A stretch of DNA of 64,000 nt. Source: Holophagae bacterium (lineage in GTDB: Bacteria; Acidobacteriota; Holophagae; Acanthopleuribacterales; Acanthopleuribacteraceae). Made by a program: the position numbers and the translations under genes. The notes below the pieces were generated by a model. The model was not told the DNA's origin. It was given only the letters and a program-made list of their open reading frames with translations, and made no database searches. Shown in pieces: positions 8,125-17,412 of this stretch (the first letter of the stretch is position 1; every line of letters begins with the position of its first letter). The DNA lies in assembly GCA_030429565.1 (NCBI GenBank), contig JAUIFE010000003.1, positions 372,001 through 436,000 on the forward strand, read 5' to 3'.

Positions 8125-8919
8125 ATGCAGGTCGAAGCGTTGTGGACATTTCCGGTGAAATCGGCGGGTGGTTTTACCTCGGATGAGATGGCGATCGAGC
8201 CACGTGGGCCACGTTACGACCGGCGTTGGATGCTTATCGACGGCGACGGTGGCTTCATCACCGCGCGCAAACACCCGCGATTAGTCCTGGTTCAAACGCG
8301 TCTCGTCGACGGGTGTCTGCATCTGTCGGCACCGGGGCAACGTGATTTGGTGGTGCCGGCGGCCACGGGTCAAGCGCGCGTGCCGGTGACCATTTGGAAA
8401 GACCGTGTCGATGCGGCCTTGGTCGATGAGAAAGTAGACGCCTGGCTGTCGGCTTTTCTCGGTGTGCCTTGCCGGTTGGTTGCCATGGACAACGCCGCCC
8501 GGCGGACGATGGCCCACGATGCCGGCTTTGAAAACGACGAGGTCTCCTTTGCCGACGGCATGCCGGTTTTGCTGTGCAACACGGCGTCCTTGGCGCAGGT
8601 CAACTCCTGGGCGGGCGAAGATTTTCCCATGTTGCGGTTTCGGCCCAACGTCGTGTTTTCGGGGGCGGCGGCCTTTGCCGAGGACGATTGGCGCGAACTG
8701 CAAATCGGTAGCATGGTGTTCCGCGCGGTCAAAGTCTGTCGCCGCTGTGTGTTTACAACCATCGATCCAGAAAGCGGTGAAAAGCACCCGCGCCAACAGC
8801 CGCTGGCGACCTTGGCAATCCATCGTAAAGTACCGGGTGGGGTGGCCTTCGGCTTGAACCTAGCACCGGTTGGATCGGGCACCATTCGCGTGGGCGATAC
8901 GGTTACGCTACTGCGCTGA
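8125..8919 (+). CDS. MOSC domain protein (YcbX-like)
   Basis: The 264-residue protein has an N-terminal MOSC beta-barrel domain (LWTFPVKSAGGF, then RYDRRWMLID) and a C-terminal MOSC domain with the cysteine pair C205/C208 in VCRRCVFTTIDPESGEK. In YcbX and mARC proteins this domain holds a sulfurated molybdenum cofactor and reduces N-hydroxylated compounds. The start follows AAAAGGAGG by six bases. Electron-transfer partners are not encoded nearby, and the C-terminal ferredoxin domain of E. coli YcbX is absent, so a separate redox partner would be needed. Confidence 0.9.
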   Translation: MQVEALWTFPVKSAGGFTSDEMAIEPRGPRYDRRWMLIDGDGGFITARKHPRLVLVQTRLVDGCLHLSAPGQRDLVVPAATGQARVPVTIWKDRVDAALVDEKVDAWLSAFLGVPCRLVAMDNAARRTMAHDAGFENDEVSFADGMPVLLCNTASLAQVNSWAGEDFPMLRFRPNVVFSGAAAFAEDDWRELQIGSMVFRAVKVCRRCVFTTIDPESGEKHPRQQPLATLAIHRKVPGGVAFGLNLAPVGSGTIRVGDTVTLLR

Positions 8920-9477
8920 GCGTCCGGTGACAATCCTACGTAAGATTTCTCGCTGTCCTGAACTCAAGCTGTGCGTCACGCGGTTCCGGCGCAAACGCTG
9001 TGGTCGCGCGACTTGTGCCGTCAATTTTAGGCGGTGGTGTCGGGAAACCTTTGCCTGAGGGTTGGTTTCCTTCATAATAGTCAGCATTCATTCTCTCCAC
9101 TTAATGGAATGTGTTTTTAACCGTAAACGAGTGCTTCGGTTGATCGCCGTTGTCGTCCTGGGTTCGGCAAACGTGCCGCGTCATGCTCGTTTCGGTTCAA
9201 CGGTCGGTGCGGCGAAAACCACGCGATTTCTAATCTGTGAAGTCAAGCGTCGTTTTCTTGGTTGAACTCTGTTTCAATGAACAGGTTCCGCCTTTCCAGT
9301 TGGTAAACCACAAGGTTTGCCGTTTTTTGTGTGACCGCCGGCCCTGTTTCGGTCACCAACCCTTGTGTGGCGGTTTCTTTTCGCCGATTTGCTTCAGAAA
9401 TCGCTGCGATCCGCACCTGCCGAGTTGCCCACCCCGAACCCGCCAACCTGATGGTTGGCGGTAGAATTTGGAGAATC
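8920..9477 (+). other. 558-base gap with no supported gene
   Basis: Short frames on both strands have no ribosome binding sites or family similarity. I see no terminator, tRNA or repeat. The last part must hold the promoter of the alpha-2-macroglobulin gene, but no clear -35/-10 pair was found. Confidence 0.6.
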
Positions 9478-12400
9478 ATGATGCCTAAATTAACGGTCTT
9501 GCGCGATATGGCGCCCGTGATGATGTGTGTTTTATGCCTTATAACGGCCTGCGGTCGAACGGGGACGCCCTCAAGCAGTGATGCCCACGATGTGATCCAA
9601 CCGCGACAAATTCTCGCGGCCTACCCAGAGAGAGAGGTTGCGCGCAAGGAACCACTGCGGTTCCAGTTTATCGAAGAAAAAGTAGCGACCGATAAAGTCG
9701 GTCGGACGCTCGAGGCCGGCGTGGTGACGCTGTCGCCGGCGGTGGCCGGCAAAGTCAGTTGGGAAGATCGCCGCACGCTTGTGTTTGAACCGAATCAGTT
9801 GTTGGCGGCGGCCACGGAGTACTTGGTCACCATTGATTTGGCCAAAGCAGATGCCGGCACCGGTCAGACCGCCTTGCAATTCAAAACGCGACCGCGGGGC
9901 ATTGATTTGGAACTGGGCGCCATGGTTTCTCGGGGTGATGGGGCGGGGCGTTGGCTCACGCTGGACGGCACGCTGCATGCCGCCGACTTTGAAGAAGCGG
10001 CCGGCATTGAAAAAATTGTCACGGTTTACCACGATCAAAGTACCTTGCCGTTGACCTGGAGCCATTCGCCCGATGGACGTTTGCACCGCTTTACGGTCGA
10101 AAACATCGAACGGAAGAAGAAACAGGGCAGCTTGAAAGTCGTTTGGGACGCATCCTTTATGGCGGTTCCGCTGCGGGGCGAAAAAATCTTTACGGTTCCG
10201 AGTGCCGATGTCTTCTCGCTGTTGACGGCGACCGCGCAAACCGATCCGCAGACCCATGTGTTGTTGACCTTCTCCGATCCGCTCGACGCGGCCCAGGATC
10301 TGACTGGGATGGTCCATGCCGAGGGTGTCAACTTCGACTTAGACATTCGTGAGAACCAAATTCTGGCGATGCCGCGCGGGGGTTTTACCGGCAGCATGAC
10401 GGTGTTGGTCGAGGCCGGCATACGCAGCCGTGCCGGCGGTGCCTTGCCCGCAAGCAGCCGTCACAAGGTGGCCTTTGACGAGCCGAAACCGGCGTTGCGT
10501 TTTGCCGACAGCGGCGTGATTGTGCCCAGCGAGGCGGCGCCGATTTTCCCCTTTGAAGCCGTCAACCTGAAAGCGGTCGATGTGCGTGTGGTGCGCATTA
10601 ATGAAAAAAATGTGCCGCAGTTCCTGCAGGTTAACCAGCTCAACCAGTTACGCGAGATTTATCGCGTCGGCAAAGAGGTGTTGCGCCAGAAAATTGATTT
10701 GACGGGTAATGAAGCGATCAACCTCAAGACCTGGAACCGTCACGGCTTGGATTTAACCGAACTGGTGAAAATGGAGCCCGGTGCACTTTATCAAATCACC
10801 TTGGGTTTCCGGCGCAGTTACAGTCTCTATACCTGCCCCGAAAGCGAAGCTGCCGACGACGAACAGCCGGCCATTGCCGCACTGGCGCCGGAAGAGGACG
10901 ACAGCTACTGGAACTACTACCAGGACTACAGCAATTACAACTACCGCGACCGTGATAACCCGTGCAAACGCAGTTATTACACCGGTGATCGATTGGTGCG
11001 CCGAAACTTTTTGGCGTCCAACCTTGGCTTGATGGTGAAACGCCAACCCAATGACGATTTACAGGTTTACGTGACCGACCTTAACACGGCCAAACCTTTG
11101 GCGAATGTGGCTTTATCGGTTTACGACTACCAGCACGAAGCGCTGGCTTCGGCCAAAACCGACGCCGACGGGCGCGCCCAACTGACTAATTTGGAAAAGC
11201 CCTTTTTGGTGATCGCCAAGCAGGGCGTCCAGCGCGGTTATCTCAACCTCAACGACGGCTATGCGCTGTCGATGAGTCGTTTCGATGTGGGCGGCGTGCG
11301 CGCCGAGAAGGGCTTGCGTGGATTCATCTACGGTGAGCGCGGTGTTTGGCGGCCTGGCGATCCCATCCATTTGACCTTTGTATTGCAGGACACTGAGCAG
11401 ACGTTGCCCAAGGATCACCCGGTGGTGGTCAAGTTCTTTGATCCGCGCAACCGTCAGGTCAGCCAACGTGTCTTGCGCGAAGGTCTCGACGGTTTTTATG
11501 GGTTTACCTTGGAAACCGAAGAGAAGGCGCAGACCGGTGTGTGGACGGCCCAGATTGAGGTTGGCGGTGCAGTGTTTCGCAAGCCGCTGCGCGTGGAAAC
11601 CATCATGCCCAACCGCCTCAAAATTCGCTTTGATTTGGACCGTGAGCAGTTGCTCATCGGACAAAAAGCGCAAGCCGCCTTGCAATCCCATTGGTTGCAT
11701 GGCGCGGTGGCCAAGGAGCTCAAAGCCGATGTGCGCGTGAAGCTGGTGACCGTGCCGACGCGTTTCGACACTTACGGTGGCTTTTCCTTCGACGATCCCA
11801 GCCGCCGCTTTCGAGGCGAGGAACGCTCGCTGGCAAAAACGCAACTAGACGCCGACGGCAAAGCTGTTGTGGCGATTCGTTTAAACGACAAGTTCCGCCC
11901 GCCCGGCATGCTGCGCGCCGATTTCACGACGCGTGTGTTTGAGCCAAGTGGTGCGTTTAGCATCGATTCATTTTCGGCGCCGGTTCACGCCTACCGCCAT
12001 TACGCGGGCATTAAACCGCCGAAGGGCGACGCCAGTCGCAATATGCTGTTAACCGACACCGACCACGAGATCAGCATTGTGACCTTGGATTACGAAGGCA
12101 AACCCGTCTCGCGTAAAAATGTGAAGGTCGAACTGTTTAAAGTGTCTTGGCGATGGTGGTGGGATCAGGAATCACAGCGCCTGACCTCGTATCAAGCGGA
12201 TCGTTTGGTCACACCTCTGGCGAGCGGCAACATTAATACCGTCGACGGCAAAGGGACCTGGACCATGAACGTCAAGTACCCGGAATGGGGGCGTTACCTG
12301 ATTCGCGTGACCGATCCCGACGGGCACCGTTCCGGCCGTCTCATTTACATCGATTGGCCTGGCTGGGCCGGTCGTCGGCAGCAAGAAGGTTCGAGCGACG

Positions 12401-14994
12401 CTGCACGGCTGACGTTCCAAGCCGACAAGGACGCCTACCGGGTTGGTGACGACATTGTTTTGTCGATCCCGAGCGCGCAGAATAGCCGCATTTTGGTGTC
12501 GTTGGAATCCGGCGAAAAGGTGGTGGATGCGACGTGGTTGACCGGTGAGGCCGGAACCATGACGCACCGCTTTAAGGCGACGGCGGCAATGGCACCCAAC
12601 GTCTACGCCCACGTCACCTTGGTTCAACCGCGCGCCGCGCAAAGCAATGATCGACCGATGCGCATGTACGGTGTGATTCCGATTATGGTCGAAGACCCCA
12701 CCACCCGTCTTAAGCCGCAAATCACCATGCCCGACGTGCTGGAGCCCGAACAAGAGGTCGTGATTGAAGTCGCTGAGCAACACGGACGTGCCATGACCTA
12801 TACGCTGGCTATGGTCGACGAAGGTCTGCTTGATTTGACACGCTTTAAGACCCCCGACCCCTGGTCGAGTTTTTACGCGCGCCAAGCCTTGCTGGTCAAA
12901 ACTTACGACCAGTTCCGTTCAGTCTTGGGGGCGACGGGGGTGCCGCTGACGCAAATCCTGGCGGTCGGCGGCGGTGCTGGTGCCGATGCCGATAAACCGC
13001 CCAAACAGAATCGCTTTAAGCCGGTGGTGTTTGCTTTGGGCCCCTTTCAGGTTGCGGACGGCCAAAAACAAACCCACCGCTTGCGGCTGCCCAATTACGT
13101 CGGTTCGGTGCGCACCATGGTGGTCGCCGGTCGTGGCCGCGCTTACGGCTCGGCTGAAAAGACCACGCCGGTGCGCAAACCGCTGATGCTGTTGGCCTCC
13201 GCGCCGCGCGTGCTCGGGCCCGGTGAACGCTTTGCCTTGCCGTTAACCGTTTTTGCCATGGAAGACGATGTGCGTGAGGTGACGGTTAACTACCAAATCG
13301 AAGGCGACGCCCAGCTTGAAGAAACGGCGGCGCAAACGCTGACGTTTACGCAGCCTGGTGATCAAACGCTGCCGCTGTTCGCCACCGTCGGCAACCAGGT
13401 TGGTGAGATTACCCTCAAGGCCGAGGCGCTTTCCGGACAACATCGAGCAAGCGCCGAGGTGACGGTGATCGTGCGCAATCCCAACCCCGAAATCGTCAAA
13501 ACCCACCAAGCCGTGGTTGAAGCGGGCGGGGCCTTGACTTATGACTTTGACGCGGTTGGCATGCGAGGTTCCAACCAAGGGGTGGTCGAGGTCTCCAGCG
13601 TACCGTCCTTGAACTTGGGTCGCCGCTTGGATTACTTGGTGCGTTACCCACACGGCTGTGTTGAGCAAACGACCTCGGCCGCGTTCCCGCAGTTGTACCT
13701 GAGCAAGTTGCTCAAGTTGGACAAAGAACGGGCCGAGGAAATTGACCAAAACATCGCGGCCGGCATCGCGCGCCTGGCCCGTTACCAACACATGGGTGGC
13801 GGGTTTGCCTACTGGCCCGGCGTGAACCAAATCCACGATTGGTCGACCAGCTACGTTGGTCACTTCTTGTTAGAAGCCAAGCGTTTGGGTTACGCGGTGC
13901 CTGAGGACATGCTCGGCAAATGGCGCACCCACCAAACCAAGCTGGCCAATGCCTGGCGACCGAAGGCGTCGGCGGAAGCGCTCGATCAAGCCTACCGTCT
14001 GTATACATTGGCGCTGGCCGATGCGCCCGCCCTGGGAGCGATGAACCGCTTCCGTGAGCAGCGGCCTAACCAAGACGTCGCCCGCCACTTGCTGGCGGCG
14101 GCCTATTACCGTGCCGGTCGGCCGGAGGGCGCCGACGTGCTGCTCAGCGTGCAAAACGTTGCCTACCGCGAATACCGCAATACCGATATCACCTTGGGTT
14201 CACTAACCCGCGATAAAGCATTGGTGGTTGACGCCCGCTTGCAGATGGGCCAACGCGCGCAGCTCGTGGACGAGATCAAGGACCTGTCGACGCGTTTGAA
14301 CGAACCCAGGTGGTTCAGCACGCAAACCACGGCTTTCGCGTTAATGGCCATGTCCCGTTTTGCAGAAAGCGGCTTGGGTTTGCGTTTTGCCTTGGGTTTG
14401 GGTGCCGAGCAAACCCAGGACTTAACCTTGGATAAACCCATTTACCAACACCTGTTTAATCCCGATCAAGCGGGCGACGGCCGCATTCGCTTTAACAATC
14501 CAATGGAAACCCCCTTGTGGGTGACAACCATCTTGCGCGGCCGGCCGCTCGCGGGCAGTGAAGTGGATTCGCAGTCGCGCTTGTCCATGACTGTGCGTTA
14601 CGAGGACTACGATGGCAATCCGGTAAATGTCGCGCGACTCGAACAGGGCGCTACTTTCTTTGCAAAGGTGAAAGTGACGCACCCCGATAAAGGCGAGCCG
14701 ATTTACCGTCACATGGCGCTGACGACCGTGTTCCCCAGCGGGTGGGAAATTAACCGTGATCCGGCGGCTTCGCTGAAAGGAAACAAAGAATCTGGTTACA
14801 CTTATCGGGATGTTCGCGATGATCGCGTGAACACTTACTTCAACCTAAAGCCTGGTGAGACAAAAGAATTTTCGGTTCTCATGACGGCTGCTTACCTGGG
14901 GCGTTTTTACTTGCCGGCTGTGACGGTCGAAGCGATGTATGAAGCCACCATCAACGCCTCGGTCCATGGTGACTGGGTCGAAGTCGTGCCCTAA
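9478..14994 (+). CDS. Alpha-2-macroglobulin family lipoprotein (YfhM/ECAM-like)
   Basis: Bacterial alpha-2-macroglobulins trap proteases in the periplasm, probably guarding the cell after envelope damage. The 1838-residue product starts with a lipoprotein signal ending LITAC, with C25 the lipidated residue. Macroglobulin-like beta domains follow, then the thioester motif CVEQ at 1394-1397 in a PHGCVEQTTSAAFPQLY context, then the alpha-helical thioester domain and a C-terminal receptor-like domain. The intact thioester marks the covalent-trapping class. The start is chosen for GGAG at about -8. A stretch near residues 480-500 is very rich in Tyr, Asp and Asn. It lacks the pbpC neighbour seen in enterobacteria; a carbonic anhydrase follows after 21 bases. 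Confidence 0.95.
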   Translation: MMPKLTVLRDMAPVMMCVLCLITACGRTGTPSSSDAHDVIQPRQILAAYPEREVARKEPLRFQFIEEKVATDKVGRTLEAGVVTLSPAVAGKVSWEDRRTLVFEPNQLLAAATEYLVTIDLAKADAGTGQTALQFKTRPRGIDLELGAMVSRGDGAGRWLTLDGTLHAADFEEAAGIEKIVTVYHDQSTLPLTWSHSPDGRLHRFTVENIERKKKQGSLKVVWDASFMAVPLRGEKIFTVPSADVFSLLTATAQTDPQTHVLLTFSDPLDAAQDLTGMVHAEGVNFDLDIRENQILAMPRGGFTGSMTVLVEAGIRSRAGGALPASSRHKVAFDEPKPALRFADSGVIVPSEAAPIFPFEAVNLKAVDVRVVRINEKNVPQFLQVNQLNQLREIYRVGKEVLRQKIDLTGNEAINLKTWNRHGLDLTELVKMEPGALYQITLGFRRSYSLYTCPESEAADDEQPAIAALAPEEDDSYWNYYQDYSNYNYRDRDNPCKRSYYTGDRLVRRNFLASNLGLMVKRQPNDDLQVYVTDLNTAKPLANVALSVYDYQHEALASAKTDADGRAQLTNLEKPFLVIAKQGVQRGYLNLNDGYALSMSRFDVGGVRAEKGLRGFIYGERGVWRPGDPIHLTFVLQDTEQTLPKDHPVVVKFFDPRNRQVSQRVLREGLDGFYGFTLETEEKAQTGVWTAQIEVGGAVFRKPLRVETIMPNRLKIRFDLDREQLLIGQKAQAALQSHWLHGAVAKELKADVRVKLVTVPTRFDTYGGFSFDDPSRRFRGEERSLAKTQLDADGKAVVAIRLNDKFRPPGMLRADFTTRVFEPSGAFSIDSFSAPVHAYRHYAGIKPPKGDASRNMLLTDTDHEISIVTLDYEGKPVSRKNVKVELFKVSWRWWWDQESQRLTSYQADRLVTPLASGNINTVDGKGTWTMNVKYPEWGRYLIRVTDPDGHRSGRLIYIDWPGWAGRRQQEGSSDAARLTFQADKDAYRVGDDIVLSIPSAQNSRILVSLESGEKVVDATWLTGEAGTMTHRFKATAAMAPNVYAHVTLVQPRAAQSNDRPMRMYGVIPIMVEDPTTRLKPQITMPDVLEPEQEVVIEVAEQHGRAMTYTLAMVDEGLLDLTRFKTPDPWSSFYARQALLVKTYDQFRSVLGATGVPLTQILAVGGGAGADADKPPKQNRFKPVVFALGPFQVADGQKQTHRLRLPNYVGSVRTMVVAGRGRAYGSAEKTTPVRKPLMLLASAPRVLGPGERFALPLTVFAMEDDVREVTVNYQIEGDAQLEETAAQTLTFTQPGDQTLPLFATVGNQVGEITLKAEALSGQHRASAEVTVIVRNPNPEIVKTHQAVVEAGGALTYDFDAVGMRGSNQGVVEVSSVPSLNLGRRLDYLVRYPHGCVEQTTSAAFPQLYLSKLLKLDKERAEEIDQNIAAGIARLARYQHMGGGFAYWPGVNQIHDWSTSYVGHFLLEAKRLGYAVPEDMLGKWRTHQTKLANAWRPKASAEALDQAYRLYTLALADAPALGAMNRFREQRPNQDVARHLLAAAYYRAGRPEGADVLLSVQNVAYREYRNTDITLGSLTRDKALVVDARLQMGQRAQLVDEIKDLSTRLNEPRWFSTQTTAFALMAMSRFAESGLGLRFALGLGAEQTQDLTLDKPIYQHLFNPDQAGDGRIRFNNPMETPLWVTTILRGRPLAGSEVDSQSRLSMTVRYEDYDGNPVNVARLEQGATFFAKVKVTHPDKGEPIYRHMALTTVFPSGWEINRDPAASLKGNKESGYTYRDVRDDRVNTYFNLKPGETKEFSVLMTAAYLGRFYLPAVTVEAMYEATINASVHGDWVEVVP

Positions 14995-15015
14995 TCGGAT
15001 AGGAATGGAGGATAC

Positions 15016-15636
15016 ATGATTTCAGCTTCTGAGGCGCTGGCGCGCTTGAAAGAAGGGAACCAACGCTTTGTTTCAGGTGTGCGCAGTTTGGAGACGATGG
15101 CATCACAAACCCGAATCAGCGAGCACGCCGCCGGCCAGGCACCCTTTGCCGTGATCTTGGGCTGCTCCGATTCGCGGGTTCCCGTCGAGCTTGTTTTCGA
15201 CCAAGGTTTGGGTGATCTCTTCGTGATTCGGGTTGCCGGTAACGTGGTGGCGCCGTCGCAGGTCGGCAGTGTTGAATTTGCCGCGCTGAGTTTTGGCACT
15301 CGTTTGGTCGTTGTGTTGGGCCACACCCGTTGTGGCGCAATTGGGGCCACGATTCGTGAACTGCAGCAACCCAACGCCAACCAATCGCGCAACCTGTTGT
15401 CGATTGTCGATCGCGTGCGGCCGGCTGTTGAAACCCTGATGGCAACCGAGGTCGCCAAGGATCCGGCCCGTCTCAATCACGAGGCGGTTCGGGCCAACGT
15501 GCGCATGTCGGCCGACCATCTGCGCCACGGATCGGCCGAGCTCGAAAAGTTGATTGCCACCGAGGGCCTGATGGTTGTCGGTGCCGAATATTCGTTAGAA
15601 ACCGGCGAAGTCGATTTTTTTGACGGTGTTAGCTAA
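15016..15636 (+). CDS. Beta-class carbonic anhydrase
   Basis: The enzyme interconverts CO2 and bicarbonate. All zinc and catalytic residues are present: C50, D52 and R54 in CSDSR, and H103 and C106 in GHTRCGA. The 206-residue length is usual. No signal peptide is seen, so it is cytoplasmic. A GGAGG site lies just upstream, and the gene begins 21 bases after the alpha-2-macroglobulin stop, so the two form one transcript closed by a strong terminator. No functional link between them is known. Confidence 0.95.
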   Translation: MISASEALARLKEGNQRFVSGVRSLETMASQTRISEHAAGQAPFAVILGCSDSRVPVELVFDQGLGDLFVIRVAGNVVAPSQVGSVEFAALSFGTRLVVVLGHTRCGAIGATIRELQQPNANQSRNLLSIVDRVRPAVETLMATEVAKDPARLNHEAVRANVRMSADHLRHGSAELEKLIATEGLMVVGAEYSLETGEVDFFDGVS

Positions 15637-15645
15637 GTCACCGAA

Positions 15646-15676
15646 AAAGGGCTCGTTCCTGTGAACGAGCCCTTTT
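15646..15676 (+). terminator. Rho-independent terminator after carbonic anhydrase
   Basis: Perfect 13-bp stem (15646-15658 with 15663-15675), loop of four bases, then T residues. A-rich left flank means it may also work on the minus strand. Confidence 0.85.
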
Positions 15677-15831
15677 GATCGCCGGCGATCTGTCCCGGCC
15701 CGCGTTTTTTGGTGAGGTATTTGTGCGTTTCTCCACCTGGTTGGGGATTGAATTCGCCTGACCGGGCACTTTCGGTTATGATTTTGGTCTGCATCTTCCT
15801 AAAAAGTAACGCCACGTGAACGGACCTCGGT

Positions 15832-16440
15832 ATGCCCCAAAGCCCCGGTGATCTGACCGAACTCTTTCAGAAATGGATTAAAGACAGCGATGAACTCGCG
15901 TTCGATCAGGCCGTGGATTTGGTCTACAAGGATCTGAAACGCGCCGCCCACAACCATCGTTCCCGCTATCCGCACAGTCGCTTTCAAACCACCGAACTGG
16001 TGAGCGAATCAATTGCGAAGCTGATTCCGGTTCGCGAAAAGTTGCAACTGTTAAGTCGAACCCACTTCGTCAATTTAGTGGCTCTGGCTTGCCGCCGCTT
16101 TTTGCAGGAAGAGATTCGCACCAGAGGGCTGAAGAAACACGGCGGCAAAGATTTGGTGCTTGAGCCTTTGGGTGAGCAGGAAGTTTCCGAAAAGAACACT
16201 ATTGAAGAGGCGCTGTTAATTACACAAGCGCTGGAAAAGATCCGTGACGAGGACGAACAGCTTTACCAAGTTGTTTACCTGCGTCACTTTGTCGGCCTGA
16301 CCATCGACGAGGTGGCCAAAACACTCGAGTGTTCGGTGGCGCATGTTAACCGCAAGTGGCAGTTTGCGCAGGCCTGGCTCTACGATTTGCTGACCCATGG
16401 CGATGAATCGGGCGACGAGGACGAACCTCGCCACCCTTGA
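15832..16440 (+). CDS. ECF-like RNA polymerase sigma factor (PF07638 type)
   Basis: The 202-residue protein has sigma region 2 (LVYKDLKRAAHNHRSRYP, TTELVSESIAKL, THFVNLVALACRRFLQEEIR) and region 4 with a helix-turn-helix at about 150-180 (GLTIDEVAKTLECSVAHVNR). It matches the PF07638/TIGR02999 group, which is expanded in Planctomycetes and Acidobacteriota and is typically encoded near Hanks kinases. No anti-sigma factor is adjacent. It converges with the PP2C phosphatase gene with only nine bases between stops, so regulation by phosphorylation is a reasonable but untested idea. Confidence 0.9.
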   Translation: MPQSPGDLTELFQKWIKDSDELAFDQAVDLVYKDLKRAAHNHRSRYPHSRFQTTELVSESIAKLIPVREKLQLLSRTHFVNLVALACRRFLQEEIRTRGLKKHGGKDLVLEPLGEQEVSEKNTIEEALLITQALEKIRDEDEQLYQVVYLRHFVGLTIDEVAKTLECSVAHVNRKWQFAQAWLYDLLTHGDESGDEDEPRHP

Positions 16441-16449
16441 TGATGGCGT

Positions 16450-17331
16450 TTAAGCCGGTACGAGTTCGCGTGTTTCTTGGTGAACCGGCGGCCTTTCGTT
16501 TTGGTCTTGTTCGACGTGGGCGAAACGGCCGACCACGGCGGTTATGTCGTCGGTTCCACCGGCGGCGACGGCTTGGTTAATGAGTGCGGCACATGCCGTT
16601 TCACAGGTATCGGCGGCGCCCAAGATGCCCGCAATCTCGGCCTGATCGAGTTGCTCGTACAAACCGTTGGTGCACAGGAGCACTTGGTCGCCTGCCTGTA
16701 GGTCAAAGCGGCACGCTTGGGGCGTGACACCTTGGCTATCGCCGCCGAGCGCGTTCCAAAGCACATGGCGCCAGCGTGAATGCTCAAGCTGATCCGGCGG
16801 TATGACGCCCTCTTCAACCAACTGACGGGCGATGGTGTGATCGGTGGTTAGCTGAATTAATTCTTTGTCGCGTTTGACGTAACAACGTGAATCGCCGACG
16901 TGGACCACCGTTAAACGCGGCCAGGTGATTAGCGCCAGCGTCAGCGTTGTGGCCATGTGTGGCTCGCCTTGATGGAACTGAAGCTGGGCTTCCACGTTTT
17001 GGAGGACGTCTCGCAGCATTTGCCGCGAGGGACCTGTTTGGTCCTCGGGGTAGCCGGGTAAATCGACTGCTTCCAACAGTTGACGGGCCGCAGTATAAAC
17101 GGCCAGCCCGCCGGCGAGGTGACCGTCGGGGTGACCGCCGACGCCGTCGGCAACCATCAGCAGTTTGCCGCTTTGCGTGCCCTGTCGGGTCGACCAATCT
17201 TCGATGGGTAAACTGCTTTGTTCAATCAGCATGGAGCGGTTGATTGAGGAAATAAAAAAGTGATCCTCGTTTTGACTTTTTTGCCGGCCGGGATGACTAA
17301 GTCCATGAAAATCAGATGTTAAATGATGCAA
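16450..17331 (-). CDS. PP2C-family Ser/Thr protein phosphatase
   Basis: The 293-residue protein has the metal-binding PP2C motifs: NEDHF (D23), ADGVGGH (D62, G63), HVGDSRCYV and near the end GGTDDITAVV. It is cytoplasmic, with no membrane segment. It would reverse phosphorylation by Hanks kinases, of which two are encoded in this window. Upstream on the same strand, 81 bases away, is the GCS2-CBS gene, so both may share a transcript. Confidence 0.93.
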   Translation of the reverse strand: MHHLTSDFHGLSHPGRQKSQNEDHFFISSINRSMLIEQSSLPIEDWSTRQGTQSGKLLMVADGVGGHPDGHLAGGLAVYTAARQLLEAVDLPGYPEDQTGPSRQMLRDVLQNVEAQLQFHQGEPHMATTLTLALITWPRLTVVHVGDSRCYVKRDKELIQLTTDHTIARQLVEEGVIPPDQLEHSRWRHVLWNALGGDSQGVTPQACRFDLQAGDQVLLCTNGLYEQLDQAEIAGILGAADTCETACAALINQAVAAGGTDDITAVVGRFAHVEQDQNERPPVHQETRELVPA

Positions 17332-17412
17332 TGATGTCCTCCTATTCGTTGTGTCGGCGCGGGTTTCCGCATGTGCGCCACCCGCTTCGTCCTTACGCGC
17401 TGAGGGTTTGGG

